Of a stretch of DNA of 64,000 nucleotides, positions 17,043 to 26,090 are shown piece by piece (within the stretch, counting starts at the first letter, position 1; each line of letters begins with the position of its first letter). The stretch lies in the NCBI GenBank assembly GCA_015075585.1, contig JABTUB010000001.1:1031001-1095000 (forward strand), read 5' to 3'. Under the pieces are notes generated by a model. That model saw nothing but the letters and a program-made list of their open reading frames with translations, was not told the DNA's origin and searched no databases. The translations under genes were made by a program, and so were the position numbers. The DNA comes from Chloracidobacterium sp. (GTDB lineage Bacteria > Acidobacteriota > Blastocatellia > Pyrinomonadales > Pyrinomonadaceae).

Positions 17043-17986
17043 ACACTGCGGGTCGCATACGTTCGGCTGCGATCACGGCCGTCATTGCTATTGCGGGCGT
17101 AGCGGCGGTGGCATGGGCACGGCCGTTCCTTGATCTCAGGCGTCCGACGCTTCCTGCGGGTTATGAGGATTCCGATCTGATGTTCGACGTCTCGCATCTG
17201 AAGGGTTTTGCATTAGGCTTTGAAGGCTTGATCGCTGATTGGTATTGGATGCGGGCGCTTCAATATATTGGCGGCAAACTCGTCGAAAAACAGGATGAGG
17301 ATATCGACCTCGGTGATCTGCGGTCGCTGAACCCGAGGCTTCTTTATCCGTATCTTGATGCCGCGACAACGCTCGATCCGCATTTCATCGCTCCGTACGC
17401 CTACGGCGCGATCGTTCTGCCGGCGATCGATCCCGACAAGGCAATTGCGATAGCCGAGAAGGGCATTGCGAACAATCCCGATCAGTGGAGGCTCTATCAA
17501 CATCTGGGCTACATCTATTGGCGACTCAAACGTTACGATGATGCCGCCGCGACCTATGAAAAAGGTTCTGAGGTCGCAGGGGCCGCTCCGTTCATGAAAC
17601 TGATGGCCGCATCGATGAAGACCGAGGGCGCGAGCCGTGCGACAGCTCGCGTGATATACACCCAAATGCTCGCCGATGCTGCTGATGAACAGACACGCAT
17701 CACGGCACAGAGGCGGCTCGACCAGTTGGACGCGCTTGATGACACCGACGCTATGAACAACGCCCTTGCCGAATACAAACAGCGGACCGGCCATTGTGTC
17801 ACCGATCTTCGCGAAATAAATGCGAGCCTGATGAATGTGCAGCTTCCCGGCCGCCGCGACTTTAAAATTGATGCACAGAACCGGATCGTCTCGCCCGCCG
17901 GCACCCCATTTGTGCTTGACCGCGAAAAATGCGCGGCGGCAGTCGATGATCGGCGTTCGGGAACAGCTTCAAATGGCGGTCAGTGA
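17039..17986 (+). CDS. membrane-anchored TPR protein in ABC operon
   Basis: A 315-residue protein with one N-terminal membrane segment (residues 9-27) and a region facing the periplasm. The segment around SHLKGFALGFEGLIADWYWM is not one I can assign to a named family. Residues 110-230 form TPR-like helix pairs (AIAIAEKGIANNPDQWRLYQ and YDDAAATYEKGSEVAG). It starts inside the stop region of the permease gene and is followed by the ATPase gene, so it is most likely an extra subunit or partner of this ABC transporter. Its job is unknown. Confidence 0.75.
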   Translation: MNTAGRIRSAAITAVIAIAGVAAVAWARPFLDLRRPTLPAGYEDSDLMFDVSHLKGFALGFEGLIADWYWMRALQYIGGKLVEKQDEDIDLGDLRSLNPRLLYPYLDAATTLDPHFIAPYAYGAIVLPAIDPDKAIAIAEKGIANNPDQWRLYQHLGYIYWRLKRYDDAAATYEKGSEVAGAAPFMKLMAASMKTEGASRATARVIYTQMLADAADEQTRITAQRRLDQLDALDDTDAMNNALAEYKQRTGHCVTDLREINASLMNVQLPGRRDFKIDAQNRIVSPAGTPFVLDREKCAAAVDDRRSGTASNGGQ

Positions 17987-18005
17987 TCGGAATAGTTACT
18001 ACGAT

Positions 18006-18956
18006 ATGGAATACGCAGTCGAGATAAACGGACTTTCGAAGCAGTATGAGACGGGCTTTTGGCGGAAAAAGCGTGTGCTTGCCCTCGATGGCCTCACGTT
18101 GAACGTCCGCGCCGGGCAGATCTTCGGATTTCTTGGCGGAAACGGCGCAGGCAAGACCACAACGATCAAGACATTGATGCGGCTGCAGTTCCCGACGGCC
18201 GGTTCTGCAAAGATACTCGGCCGCGATATCGGTGATGTCGCTATGCATCGCCGCATCGGCTATTGTCCCGAGAATCCGTATTTTTACGACTATTTGACCG
18301 CGTTCGAGCTGCTGAATTACTTTGCAGAACTATTCGGATCTACAAAACAGCAGCGACAGGCGAGAGCAGAGGAACTGCTTTACGCAGTAGGCCTGCAGGA
18401 AAAGGATTGGCACCGCCAGCTTCGAAAATTCTCGAAGGGAATGCTCCAGCGCGTAGGGCTTGCGCAGGCGTTGATCAACGATCCTGAGGTCATCTTTATG
18501 GATGAGCCGATGAGCGGCCTCGACCCTGTGGGACGCCGTGAGATCCGGGAACTTATCGCAGGCCTGCGTGACAAGGGCAAGACGGTCTTTATGTCAACGC
18601 ACATTCTTACAGACATCGAGGCCCTTTGCGACGAAGTTGCGATCCTTCGCGGCGGTAGGCTTGCGGCGTTCGGCGACCTAAACGAGCTGCTGATCGGAGC
18701 GGGCGATGAGCGCGGGCTTGAGATCATTGTTAAAGGAGTTACGGCTGATGCGATCCGTGAGCGTATAGAGTTCGTTGCCGGAGCCGTGCTTGTCTCGAAG
18801 CCGAAAGGTGTTACGATCACCATCCTCGACGAATCGGATATCGACGCCGTGCTCGCCATTACCCGAGAAGCAGGCGGCAGGCTGATCTCCATACATCCTG
18901 TAAAGCAGTCGCTCGAAGAACTGTTCGTTACGCAGGCTCATTCGGAAGTGAAGTAA
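18006..18956 (+). CDS. ABC transporter ATP-binding protein
   Basis: A 316-residue ATPase of the ABC-2 (CcmA/NosF-like) group. It shows Walker A (GGNGAGKTT), the Q loop, the signature region FSKGMLQRVGLAQAL, Walker B (VIFMDEPMSGLDP) and the switch histidine (STHIL). A C-terminal domain of about 80 residues follows, as in exporters of this type. It powers the permease encoded two genes upstream. Two starts are possible: ATG at 18006, where the family homology begins, and ATG at 17973, which overlaps the preceding gene by 14 bases. Its 3' end overlaps glnE tail-to-tail by 29 bases. Confidence 0.9.
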   Translation: MEYAVEINGLSKQYETGFWRKKRVLALDGLTLNVRAGQIFGFLGGNGAGKTTTIKTLMRLQFPTAGSAKILGRDIGDVAMHRRIGYCPENPYFYDYLTAFELLNYFAELFGSTKQQRQARAEELLYAVGLQEKDWHRQLRKFSKGMLQRVGLAQALINDPEVIFMDEPMSGLDPVGRREIRELIAGLRDKGKTVFMSTHILTDIEALCDEVAILRGGRLAAFGDLNELLIGAGDERGLEIIVKGVTADAIRERIEFVAGAVLVSKPKGVTITILDESDIDAVLAITREAGGRLISIHPVKQSLEELFVTQAHSEVK

Positions 18957-21672
18957 CCGCTTCGGCCGGAAGTATCTCGTCAAAAGCACTTCTGATGGCC
19001 AATCGATGAAGCGTAAGCTGTTCGAGAAGCTCGGGCGGCGAAGCGATCCGCATTCCGGCACATATCAAGCCGAGTGTCGCCGCATCGGCGGACGGCAAAA
19101 CCGTTCGACGTCCAAGCGTCAGCCTCAAGGCGTGGTCAAGCTCGGAAAGGAAACTGTATCCCGAACTCAGGTCCGAATACTGCTGAGTTGAAAGCGAGCC
19201 TGCCGATCTCAGACGCTCAAGCATAGCGATCGTCGAGCGGTCGAGTGCCTCGTCCGGAACGTTGTCGCGAAGCTGAAGGTATCGCATCGCGAAATAGACG
19301 TCCAGCATTCCGCCTGCTGCGTATTTGATATCAATATCAGAGGAGCGGCGGCCGAACTGCTTTCGTTCTTCGAGAGCGATCCGCATACGGCGTGATTCGG
19401 TGCGGAACGCATCTGCGTCGATACTGCGTGCGCGCTCGTGCAGAATGCCGCGCATCTCGCGTTCGACGTTGTCGCTCAGGCTTGGGTCGCCGCCGACACT
19501 TCGGAGCTTGACGAAGGCAAGCATTTCCCAGACAGCGGCAGTTTCTCTCATATAATCGAGAAACGCATCGATCGAGATGGCGCTCGGCCCATTCGTGCCG
19601 AATGGCCGCAGCCGCAGATCGACGCGATAAAGATTGCCGTTTCTTGTCATCGACGAGAGTGCGTTCGTAAAAAGTTCGACCGCGCGTGAATAGAATTCGG
19701 GCGGCGACAGCTCACCGATCTGCCGGCTCGGGTCGAAATAGACGAGCACCAGATCGAGGTCGGAGCCGTAATCGAGGCCGCCGCCGCCGAGTTTGCCGAG
19801 TGCGAGTACGGCGAGTTCGAACTCGATCGGCACGGGCATCGAACGGTGTGCAAGTTCGCGTTCGACGGCAAAAAGTGCGGCTTTGATGCTTGCTTCCGCA
19901 AGCAGGGTCTGTCGGCGTTTGGCTTCCTTTATATCGATCTCGCCCAAAAGATCAGCGGCTGCGATGCCGATGAGCAGCTGCGGCCAACGTGTGCGAAGAG
20001 CCGTCAGCCGAGTGCCGAAATCGCGGGCTTCCTCGACCGCGTCCAGCAATTCGGCCTCGAAGTCAGGTGTTTCCGCCATCTCGGTACGGCTCGGTATGGC
20101 TTCGGCCAGGGCGGGCAAGGCCGCGATCATTTCGGAGAGGAACAGCGAAGACGCCTCGATCTTTGCAATAACAGCGGCCTGTTCGTCATCAAGGTCGAGT
20201 TGGGCGGCGTCGATCGCCTCTCGGATCGGTGTTCGACGGTCTTGTGTGCGATCCAAGCGGCCTTCGCCGCGTGTCGGCATCAGCGGCACGGCAGGCGCGT
20301 CCTCTGTGCCGAAGATCCGTATGAATACAGCCGACACACGGCCGCAGTGGCGCGTCAACGCAGCGTCGAACTCGCTGCTTGCGGCAAAGCCGAGACGCCG
20401 TGCAAGAAGGTTAAGCTTTTCGTTATCGGTCGGGAGTTCGTGAGTTTGCAGGCCGTTCTCCATCTGAAGGACGTGTTCGGTCTTTCGCAGGAATGCGTAC
20501 GCCGCAGCAAGGCCGGTAAGCTCTTCGCTTGAGATCAAGCGGCGGTCGGCAAGGCGATCGAGGCTAATGAGCGTGTGGGGCATACGAAGCCAAGCGTCGC
20601 GTCCGCCGTGTGCACGCTGGAGGGCCTGTGCGATGAATTCGATCTCCCGTATGCCTCCGCGGCCGAGTTTTACGTCGAATCCGCGGCGATCAAGCCGTGA
20701 TATATCTATCTTTTCCTTTGAACGCCGCACATTATCGAGTGCAGCGGCGACATCTTCATCCAGCGGATAGATAAGCGGCTCGGCAGCCGCGTAGAACCGC
20801 GAAAACACCTTCGCATCACCTGCGGCGGGACGCGAACGCACAAGCACTTGCCGCTCCCACGGACGTGCTTCGTTCTTGTAATACGCGATGGTGTCGGTCA
20901 GCGACATTGCAAGCGAACCGAGCGTGCCGTAGGGCCGCAGCCGCATATCGACCCGGTAAGCTGCTTCGGTCGTGTCGCGTCCGACGAGTTTAATGACGAT
21001 CTCGGCGAGCTTTATGAAGTATTCGCGATTGGTGATCTGCCCCTTTGTTCCGTTGCCTGCCGTCTTGCCCTCGTTCGAGTAAATGAAAAGCAGGTCGATG
21101 TCAGAAGAATAGTTAAGCTCGCGCGAACCGAGCTTGCCCAAGGCAACGATGCAGATATCGGAGCGCGCGGCGCGGCCTTTTTCGTTCGTTTCCTGCGGTG
21201 CTCCATAACGGTTATCGGCCTCGCGGCGGGCTTGTTCAAGTGCCGATCCTAGGATCGCATCGGCAAGGTTAGATATCTCTTCGGTGATCTCGGCGATCGT
21301 AGCGAGCGAGCGGATGTCGCGCAGATAAATGCGCAGGAGTTCGCGGCGGCGGAACCGCGCATACATCGCCGGCGTATCAAGCTGCGAATTCGTGAGGGCG
21401 AAACGTGCGAGCGACTCGGACATTTCCTGCCTGCCGCGCACGCCGCTGTCGAGGCGGCGGCGTTCGAGCCACCAGAAGTATTCGGGATGCCGGAGCAGCG
21501 TTGTTGCGAGAAGCGGGCTGTAAGAAACGATCGTAAGCACGTCCGCGAGCAACGCTTCCTTTCGCCGCAGCTTCGCGAGCGCGGAGGGATGACGCTCTTC
21601 GAGGCGTTTGATAAAGCTTTGCGCGGCTTCCTTGTCGGGAAGGCCGTCGATCAGATGCTGCTCATTCGTCAT
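18928..21672 (-). CDS. glnE: glutamine synthetase adenylyltransferase/deadenylylase
   Basis: About 914 residues with the two-fold architecture of GlnE. The N-terminal nucleotidyltransferase domain (deadenylylase) has GSRELNYSSDIDLLFIYS and the C-terminal one (adenylylase) has GGGLDYGSDLDLVLVYF, each with the metal-binding DxD. The motifs RLRPYGTLG and RLRPFGTNG follow in each half. The enzyme adjusts glutamine synthetase activity to nitrogen state, normally under PII control. No glnA or glnB gene is in the window. The ATG at 21672 is preferred; a GTG at 21765 would add 31 residues. The gene is convergent with the ABC ATPase gene. Confidence 0.95.
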   Translation of the reverse strand: MTNEQHLIDGLPDKEAAQSFIKRLEERHPSALAKLRRKEALLADVLTIVSYSPLLATTLLRHPEYFWWLERRRLDSGVRGRQEMSESLARFALTNSQLDTPAMYARFRRRELLRIYLRDIRSLATIAEITEEISNLADAILGSALEQARREADNRYGAPQETNEKGRAARSDICIVALGKLGSRELNYSSDIDLLFIYSNEGKTAGNGTKGQITNREYFIKLAEIVIKLVGRDTTEAAYRVDMRLRPYGTLGSLAMSLTDTIAYYKNEARPWERQVLVRSRPAAGDAKVFSRFYAAAEPLIYPLDEDVAAALDNVRRSKEKIDISRLDRRGFDVKLGRGGIREIEFIAQALQRAHGGRDAWLRMPHTLISLDRLADRRLISSEELTGLAAAYAFLRKTEHVLQMENGLQTHELPTDNEKLNLLARRLGFAASSEFDAALTRHCGRVSAVFIRIFGTEDAPAVPLMPTRGEGRLDRTQDRRTPIREAIDAAQLDLDDEQAAVIAKIEASSLFLSEMIAALPALAEAIPSRTEMAETPDFEAELLDAVEEARDFGTRLTALRTRWPQLLIGIAAADLLGEIDIKEAKRRQTLLAEASIKAALFAVERELAHRSMPVPIEFELAVLALGKLGGGGLDYGSDLDLVLVYFDPSRQIGELSPPEFYSRAVELFTNALSSMTRNGNLYRVDLRLRPFGTNGPSAISIDAFLDYMRETAAVWEMLAFVKLRSVGGDPSLSDNVEREMRGILHERARSIDADAFRTESRRMRIALEERKQFGRRSSDIDIKYAAGGMLDVYFAMRYLQLRDNVPDEALDRSTIAMLERLRSAGSLSTQQYSDLSSGYSFLSELDHALRLTLGRRTVLPSADAATLGLICAGMRIASPPELLEQLTLHRLAIRSAFDEILPAEAVTSLPNEPA

Positions 21673-21820
21673 ACGCTGCGGCGTGTCGGTTAAATATTGT
21701 ACCGAAAAGCCTTTTGTCCGACCAGAATTGTTTCCGCATCCGGTTTCATCGTACGGCTTTTTCACCTGTTCGCACGCGATGCGGCGGTGTATGTGCGGCC
21801 ACTTGCTATAATGGCGAGCG

Positions 21821-22678
21821 ATGGAAGAGCGTCATTTGATAGTTGTGCCCGACGAACTGCGAAAGATGCGGCTTGAGGACGCGCTTCTCACTCTTTTTCC
21901 GCGCGTGAGCAAGATGTACATACGCGAGCTTGTACGCGGCGGCCGTTGCGAGGTGAACGGACGCGAAGAGAACATCGGCCGGCGGCTTCGGGCGGGTGAT
22001 CTGATCGAGATCGATGTTGATGCGGCTCGCGGTACGGCGATGCGGCCCGAGGTGATGGCGCTGGACATCGTGTTCGAGGACGCGCACATACTTGTCGTGA
22101 ACAAACCTGCGGGTATGCTGATGCATCCGTCGCACCGCGAGAACACACGGACGCTGCTCAACGGCGTCGTCCACCATCTTAATGACGGCCGTGAACGGAT
22201 CATTCGTCCGGGACTTCCGCATCGCCTTGATAAACAGACCTCAGGGCTTGTTGTGATCGCAAAAACGCCGAAAGCCCACCGCAGGCTGTCGGCCGGCTTT
22301 ATGCGCAAGCTGGTCGAGAAGCGTTACCTCGCGGTTGTGGAAGGCATCGTAACGGCTGATTCGGACACGATCTTTGCTCCGATCGGCAGGTACGCGGAAT
22401 TGAAACATTGGAGCGTAAAGGACGACGGCAAACATTCGGAATCGCGCTTTCTTGTGCGTGAACGCCGCTATGACACGACGCTTCTTGAGCTTGAACCCGT
22501 TACGGGCCGCACCAATCAGCTGCGTATCCACTGCGAATTGATCGGCCATCCGATCGTAGGCGACATTGAACGCGGCGGCCGGCGTGCCGAACGCCTTTTC
22601 CTGCATGCTTTTCGTCTTTGCTTCAAGCATCCGGCAACCGGCGAGATGATGGAATTCGAACGCGCGGCCGAGTTCTGA
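21821..22678 (+). CDS. RluA-family RNA pseudouridine synthase
   Basis: A 285-residue pseudouridine synthase of the RluA/RluD type. An N-terminal S4 RNA-binding domain covers residues 15-65 (SKMYIRELVRGGRCEVNG). The catalytic motif is HRLDKQTSGLVV, with the essential aspartate present and lysine where arginine is more usual. The later motifs TGRTNQLRIHCELIGHPIVG and FLHAFRLCFKHP are intact. Which uridine of which RNA is modified cannot be told. It is divergent from glnE. Confidence 0.9.
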   Translation: MEERHLIVVPDELRKMRLEDALLTLFPRVSKMYIRELVRGGRCEVNGREENIGRRLRAGDLIEIDVDAARGTAMRPEVMALDIVFEDAHILVVNKPAGMLMHPSHRENTRTLLNGVVHHLNDGRERIIRPGLPHRLDKQTSGLVVIAKTPKAHRRLSAGFMRKLVEKRYLAVVEGIVTADSDTIFAPIGRYAELKHWSVKDDGKHSESRFLVRERRYDTTLLELEPVTGRTNQLRIHCELIGHPIVGDIERGGRRAERLFLHAFRLCFKHPATGEMMEFERAAEF

Positions 22679-22696
22679 AGCCCGCGGCCGCACATC

Positions 22697-23452
22697 CTAT
22701 GCCGAGGGTTCGCGATCCGGCGTGTACGACGTATGGAGCTGTACGGCATCGGTCGTCTTTCTGATGCGAAGGTTCAGCATCTCGACAAAGACCGAGAAAG
22801 CCATCGCGAAATAGACGTAGCCTTTTGGAATATGAAAGCCGAGGCCGTCAGCGATTAGCGTAAGGCCGATCATCAGCAGAAAGGCGAGGGCAAGCATCTT
22901 GACGGACGGATGGCGCAGAACAAAGGCGCCGATCGGCCCTGCAAAGAGCATCATCGCGATGATCGCGACAACGACCGCTGCGATCATTACCCAAATGTTG
23001 TTCGACATACCGATGGCCGTAATGACCGAATCGAGCGAGAATACGATGTCGAGCAGCATTATTTGAATGATGACCGCGGCAAAACCCGAATAGAACGAGC
23101 GCCGCTGTTCGCCTTCCGAGGCTTCGAGCGAACCGTGTATCTCGTGCGTACTCTTAAAGATAAGGAAAAGGCCGCCGACGAGAAGTATTATGCTGCGGCC
23201 CGAGAATTCAACACCCGCGACCGTGAAAAGCGGCGCGACAAGGCCCATCATCCACGTAAGCGAGAGCAGCAGCAGGACGCGCATCACGAGTGCGAGCGCA
23301 AGGCCTATAAAGCGAGCTCGCGGCTGATCCGCTTCGGGCAGTTTGCCCGAAAGTATCGAGATAAAGATGATATTGTCGATGCCGAGGACGAGTTCGAGCA
23401 CCGAAAGCGTGATGAACGCGAGCCAGATCTGGGGATCAGTTATCCACTCCAT
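22697..23452 (-). CDS. TerC-family integral membrane protein
   Basis: A 251-residue membrane protein with seven hydrophobic segments. The start MEWITDPQIWLAFITL, the segment VLGIDNIIFISILSG with its conserved aspartate-asparagine, and a second VFSLDSVITAIGM half are the TerC signature. Characterised members export manganese or affect tellurite resistance and metal loading of exported proteins. The start (ATG at 23452) comes right after the stop of the upstream secreted-protein gene, so the two are co-transcribed. A broken extra copy of its first 36 codons lies at 24277-24384. Confidence 0.9.
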   Translation of the reverse strand: MEWITDPQIWLAFITLSVLELVLGIDNIIFISILSGKLPEADQPRARFIGLALALVMRVLLLLSLTWMMGLVAPLFTVAGVEFSGRSIILLVGGLFLIFKSTHEIHGSLEASEGEQRRSFYSGFAAVIIQIMLLDIVFSLDSVITAIGMSNNIWVMIAAVVVAIIAMMLFAGPIGAFVLRHPSVKMLALAFLLMIGLTLIADGLGFHIPKGYVYFAMAFSVFVEMLNLRIRKTTDAVQLHTSYTPDREPSA

Positions 23453-23457
23453 ACAGT

Positions 23458-23979
23458 TCAATCTTCAGTGCCGACCGCTTTGCAGGGTTTTGACGGAGCT
23501 TCATCTGCAAGCTTTCGTGCCGTTTCGTTCTGCTTTGCCGCAGGCTTTACGATGTCGGTAATGCACGACTCTTTCGGCCCGACCTTTGCGACCATAAGGT
23601 AAGAAATTCGTTTCGTATCATCGACATCGCCCGCGACGTTAAAGCGTGCGATCAAGGCGAACGGAACACCGCGCCTGACGCGCCATTCTATCTTTTCACC
23701 GATCGCCGAAAATGCGCTGAAAAACTCGTTCAACCTCAAGCGGAGCGTCTTTTTTGCCGGTGTTATGACGTTCAATGTCTGCCGCAGGTCGCCTTCGATA
23801 AGTTCGAGCTTGTAGCCGCTGACGCCGGGACACGTTCCGATGTACTCACCGCCGTCGCTGTCGCCCGCATCGCGCTCCTTGCAGGCCTTTTCAGATGTGC
23901 TCGTGTAAATGCTCCGAACCTGTGCCGAGGCAAGCCCGGCAAGCAGGAATATGAATGCCGCAATGGTTATTTGTTTCAT
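23458..23979 (-). CDS. secreted protein of unknown function
   Basis: A 173-residue protein with a clear signal peptide (MKQITIAAFIFLLAGLASA, cleavage before Gln). The mature part has four cysteines (KACKE, GTCPG, ESCIT and KPCK) that could pair in the periplasm. I do not recognise a domain. It precedes terC with 5 bases between stop and start, so it is likely in the same transcript and may act with it at the envelope. Confidence 0.72.
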   Translation of the reverse strand: MKQITIAAFIFLLAGLASAQVRSIYTSTSEKACKERDAGDSDGGEYIGTCPGVSGYKLELIEGDLRQTLNVITPAKKTLRLRLNEFFSAFSAIGEKIEWRVRRGVPFALIARFNVAGDVDDTKRISYLMVAKVGPKESCITDIVKPAAKQNETARKLADEAPSKPCKAVGTED

Positions 23980-24243
23980 ACGATCGCCTCTGTGGCTTGG
24001 TAGATGTTAGCAAAATTGCCGCAAAAGCTGTATCGGCCGCGGTGTACTTGCGATGATTCGCACGATCTGCACGAATCTCGGCGAATTTGCCGCCCGCTCG
24101 TGCCGAATTATCAAACTTAGCGGTTGAATCTCGGCCACGCCATAAATGGCGTGGCTAAGCCCGGACGTGCCGCGTGTTTCACAAGCTTGGTTGTTCGTCG
24201 TTTACATTCTACACATTCCGTTACGCTGCATATGCAGCTAATG

Positions 24244-24384
24244 TTATTTGATGTGCTTCGCACATCGGCCGGCACAGCCCGAAAGTGTCGTGATAACGAT
24301 GATGTTGCCCAACCAAAGCATCGGCTCGAACGGCGGCAACGTCACAAACGCGATCCAAATATTCGGGTCAAATATCCATTCCAT
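24244..24384 (-). pseudogene. broken copy of terC, first 36 codons
   Basis: Read on the minus strand from the ATG at 24384, the peptide begins MEWIFDPNIWIAFVTL and ends its similarity at LSG (24277). By direct comparison 21 of 36 residues equal those of the intact terC nearby, but the conserved aspartate of the GIDN motif is lost (WLGN). After LSG the frame runs ten unrelated codons to a stop, and the sequence passes into the short palindromes. The remaining six membrane segments are missing. It is therefore a relic, truncated where the repeat region begins. Confidence 0.8.
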
Positions 24385-24636
24385 AAGTTGCGTGTGGTAA
24401 TTCGCTAACTCGCTCGGCCAGGGCCGTTCGATGGCGCATTCCGTCGCTTAGCTACGGCCTCTAGGCCGTGGTAAGCTCTTTCACTCGATTGAGGGCGATC
24501 GCGGCATAAAGCGGTTTGAATTTCCACTAGCTTTAGCTAGTGGATAGGCTGCCTTCAAACTTTCGGGCTTTAGCCCAATGATCCAAACAGTCTGTTGGGC
24601 TTAAGCCCAAGCCCTTTCCTGCCTTTGTCCTCCACT

Positions 24637-24698
24637 AGCTAAAGCTAGTGGCAATTCTAAAAGCAAAAGCTAAAGCCAGCGGCAATTCAAAAAGCAAA
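24637..24698 (+). repeat. two tandem 31-bp repeats
   Basis: Copies at 24637-24667 and 24668-24698 are adjacent and differ at three positions. A third, short, diverged piece (AGCTGCCGGCAAGTC) follows from 24700. The first copy includes the right arm of the palindrome at 24632-24651, so the unit seems to have been duplicated from that element. Confidence 0.75.
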
Positions 24699-24748
24699 AA
24701 GCTGCCGGCAAGTCAGGGCGCGAGTCTTTGGTTTATCTTGCTGCCGGT

Positions 24749-26065
24749 TCAAGGCAGTCTGAACGCGATCCGGCCGGAGATGATCGTCGCGACGGCTTTG
24801 CCGGTGAAGGCACGGCCGTCAAACGGCGTGTTCTTCGACTTCGAACGCGAGTCGGCGACGCTGAATTTCCACGCGTGATCGGGGTCGAGGATCGTGATGT
24901 CGGCGATGGAACCGGGAGCGAGCGACCCGCGGCCTTCGAGGCCGAAGATGCGTGCGGGATTCGTTGAGCAGAGTTCGACAAGCCTTTCAATGCCGATGAC
25001 GCCGGTGTGGACGAGCCTTTCGAACGCGAGGCCGACCGCGGTCTCAAGCCCCGTGATGCCGAACGGCGCACGATCGTATTCGAGCGCCTTTTCGTCGGCG
25101 TGGTGCGGTGCGTGGTCGGTCGCGATCGCGTCGATGGTGCCGTCGGCTATCGCTTCGACGACGGCTTGACGGTGCTGTTCGCTGCGAAGCGGCGGTGCCA
25201 TTTTTGTGTTCGTATCGTACGCGGAATCAGGCGAATGCCCGTCGCCCAGGCCCGCGACAGCCTCGTCAGTCAGCGTAAAGTGATGCGGCGTTACCTCGCA
25301 CGTAACGCGAATGCCTTCCTGCTTCGCACGTCTGACCGCTTCGACCGCACCCTTTGTCGAAACGTGTGCGATGTGAATATGCGCACCTGTTTCCTTCGCA
25401 AGCAAAAGGTCGCGTACGACATCGACTTCCTCCGCCAAGGCGGGCATTCCTTTTAGTCCGAGCAGCAGCGAGATGCGGCCTTCGTGCATAACGCCGCCCG
25501 CGGAGAGGGACTTGTCCTCGCAATGATCTATCACCGGCAGCGAGAAATCCGCCGCGTACTGCATAGCCCGCCGCATAATGCCCGCGCTCGCCACAGGCCG
25601 GCCGTCATCCGAAACCGCAACGGCTCCGGCCGCCTTCATCTCGCCCATTTCTGCAAGTTCACTGCCCGCGGAATCCTTTGTAACGGCGCCGATGGGGAAG
25701 ACGTTGGCGAGGCCCGCACGCTCGGCCTGCTCGATCATATATCGCGTGATCGCCGCGTTGTCGTTGACGGGATCGGTATTCGGCATCGGACAAACGCTTG
25801 TCCATCCGCCGGCGACGGCCGCGGCGCAGCCCGACGCGATCGTCTCCTTGTGCTCGTGGCCCGGCTCACGCAAATGTACGTGCATATCGATAAAACCCGG
25901 AGCAACGACAAGGCCGCCTGCGTCAAAAACTTCGCAGCCCTCGGGCGCTGCTTCGCCGGGCGAGAGCAGCGCCGCGATGCGTCCGTCCTCGATCAGCAGG
26001 CTGCGGCCGCCGTTCACTTGTGCGGAAGGATCAATGACATGGCCGTTCGTTATCAGTAGTTTCAT
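24749..26065 (-). CDS. pyrC: dihydroorotase
   Basis: A 438-residue class I dihydroorotase, which closes carbamoyl-aspartate to dihydroorotate in pyrimidine synthesis. The metal site [10 protein letters not shown] is near residue 60, further histidines are in DHCEDKSL and [13 protein letters not shown], and the catalytic aspartate is in ATDHAPHH. The ATG at 26065 gives the family N-terminus ([13 protein letters not shown]). It follows pyrB by 25 bases on the same strand and is the last gene of pyrR-pyrB-pyrC. Confidence 0.94.
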   Translation of the reverse strand: MKLLITNGHVIDPSAQVNGGRSLLIEDGRIAALLSPGEAAPEGCEVFDAGGLVVAPGFIDMHVHLREPGHEHKETIASGCAAAVAGGWTSVCPMPNTDPVNDNAAITRYMIEQAERAGLANVFPIGAVTKDSAGSELAEMGEMKAAGAVAVSDDGRPVASAGIMRRAMQYAADFSLPVIDHCEDKSLSAGGVMHEGRISLLLGLKGMPALAEEVDVVRDLLLAKETGAHIHIAHVSTKGAVEAVRRAKQEGIRVTCEVTPHHFTLTDEAVAGLGDGHSPDSAYDTNTKMAPPLRSEQHRQAVVEAIADGTIDAIATDHAPHHADEKALEYDRAPFGITGLETAVGLAFERLVHTGVIGIERLVELCSTNPARIFGLEGRGSLAPGSIADITILDPDHAWKFSVADSRSKSKNTPFDGRAFTGKAVATIISGRIAFRLP

Positions 26066-26090
26066 CGTGTCGTGCTGCCGTTGAACGCGG

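Larger units (their letters stand above)
24134..24714. repeat. palindrome-rich, REP-like region
   Basis: This gene-free stretch holds a dense set of short perfect palindromes: 24134-24155 (10-base arms around AA), 24225-24238 (GCTGCATATGCAGC), 24250-24266 (7-base arms, TTC loop), an imperfect hairpin at 24446-24476, 24524-24543 (CCACTAGCT arms), 24565-24576 (GGGCTTTAGCCC), 24595-24610 (TTGGGCTTAAGCCCAA) and 24632-24651. The last is the exact reverse complement of the one at 24524-24543. Such elements resemble REP sequences spread by REP-associated transposases; no transposase is nearby. From 23980 to 24748 I see no intact gene. Confidence 0.75.

Noticed and set aside
19793..20532. Two overlapping plus-strand open frames within glnE
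   Set aside because: They lie wholly opposite the conserved GlnE sequence and overlap each other; arginine/serine-rich translation is typical of antisense frames in GC-rich DNA.
24124..24408. 95-codon plus-strand open frame in the palindrome region
   Set aside because: Its last third is the exact antisense of the broken terC copy, and the same antisense pattern is seen opposite intact terC.
24637..24698. Possible CRISPR-like direct repeats
   Set aside because: The two 31-bp units are contiguous with no spacers, only two copies, and derive from a neighbouring palindrome.
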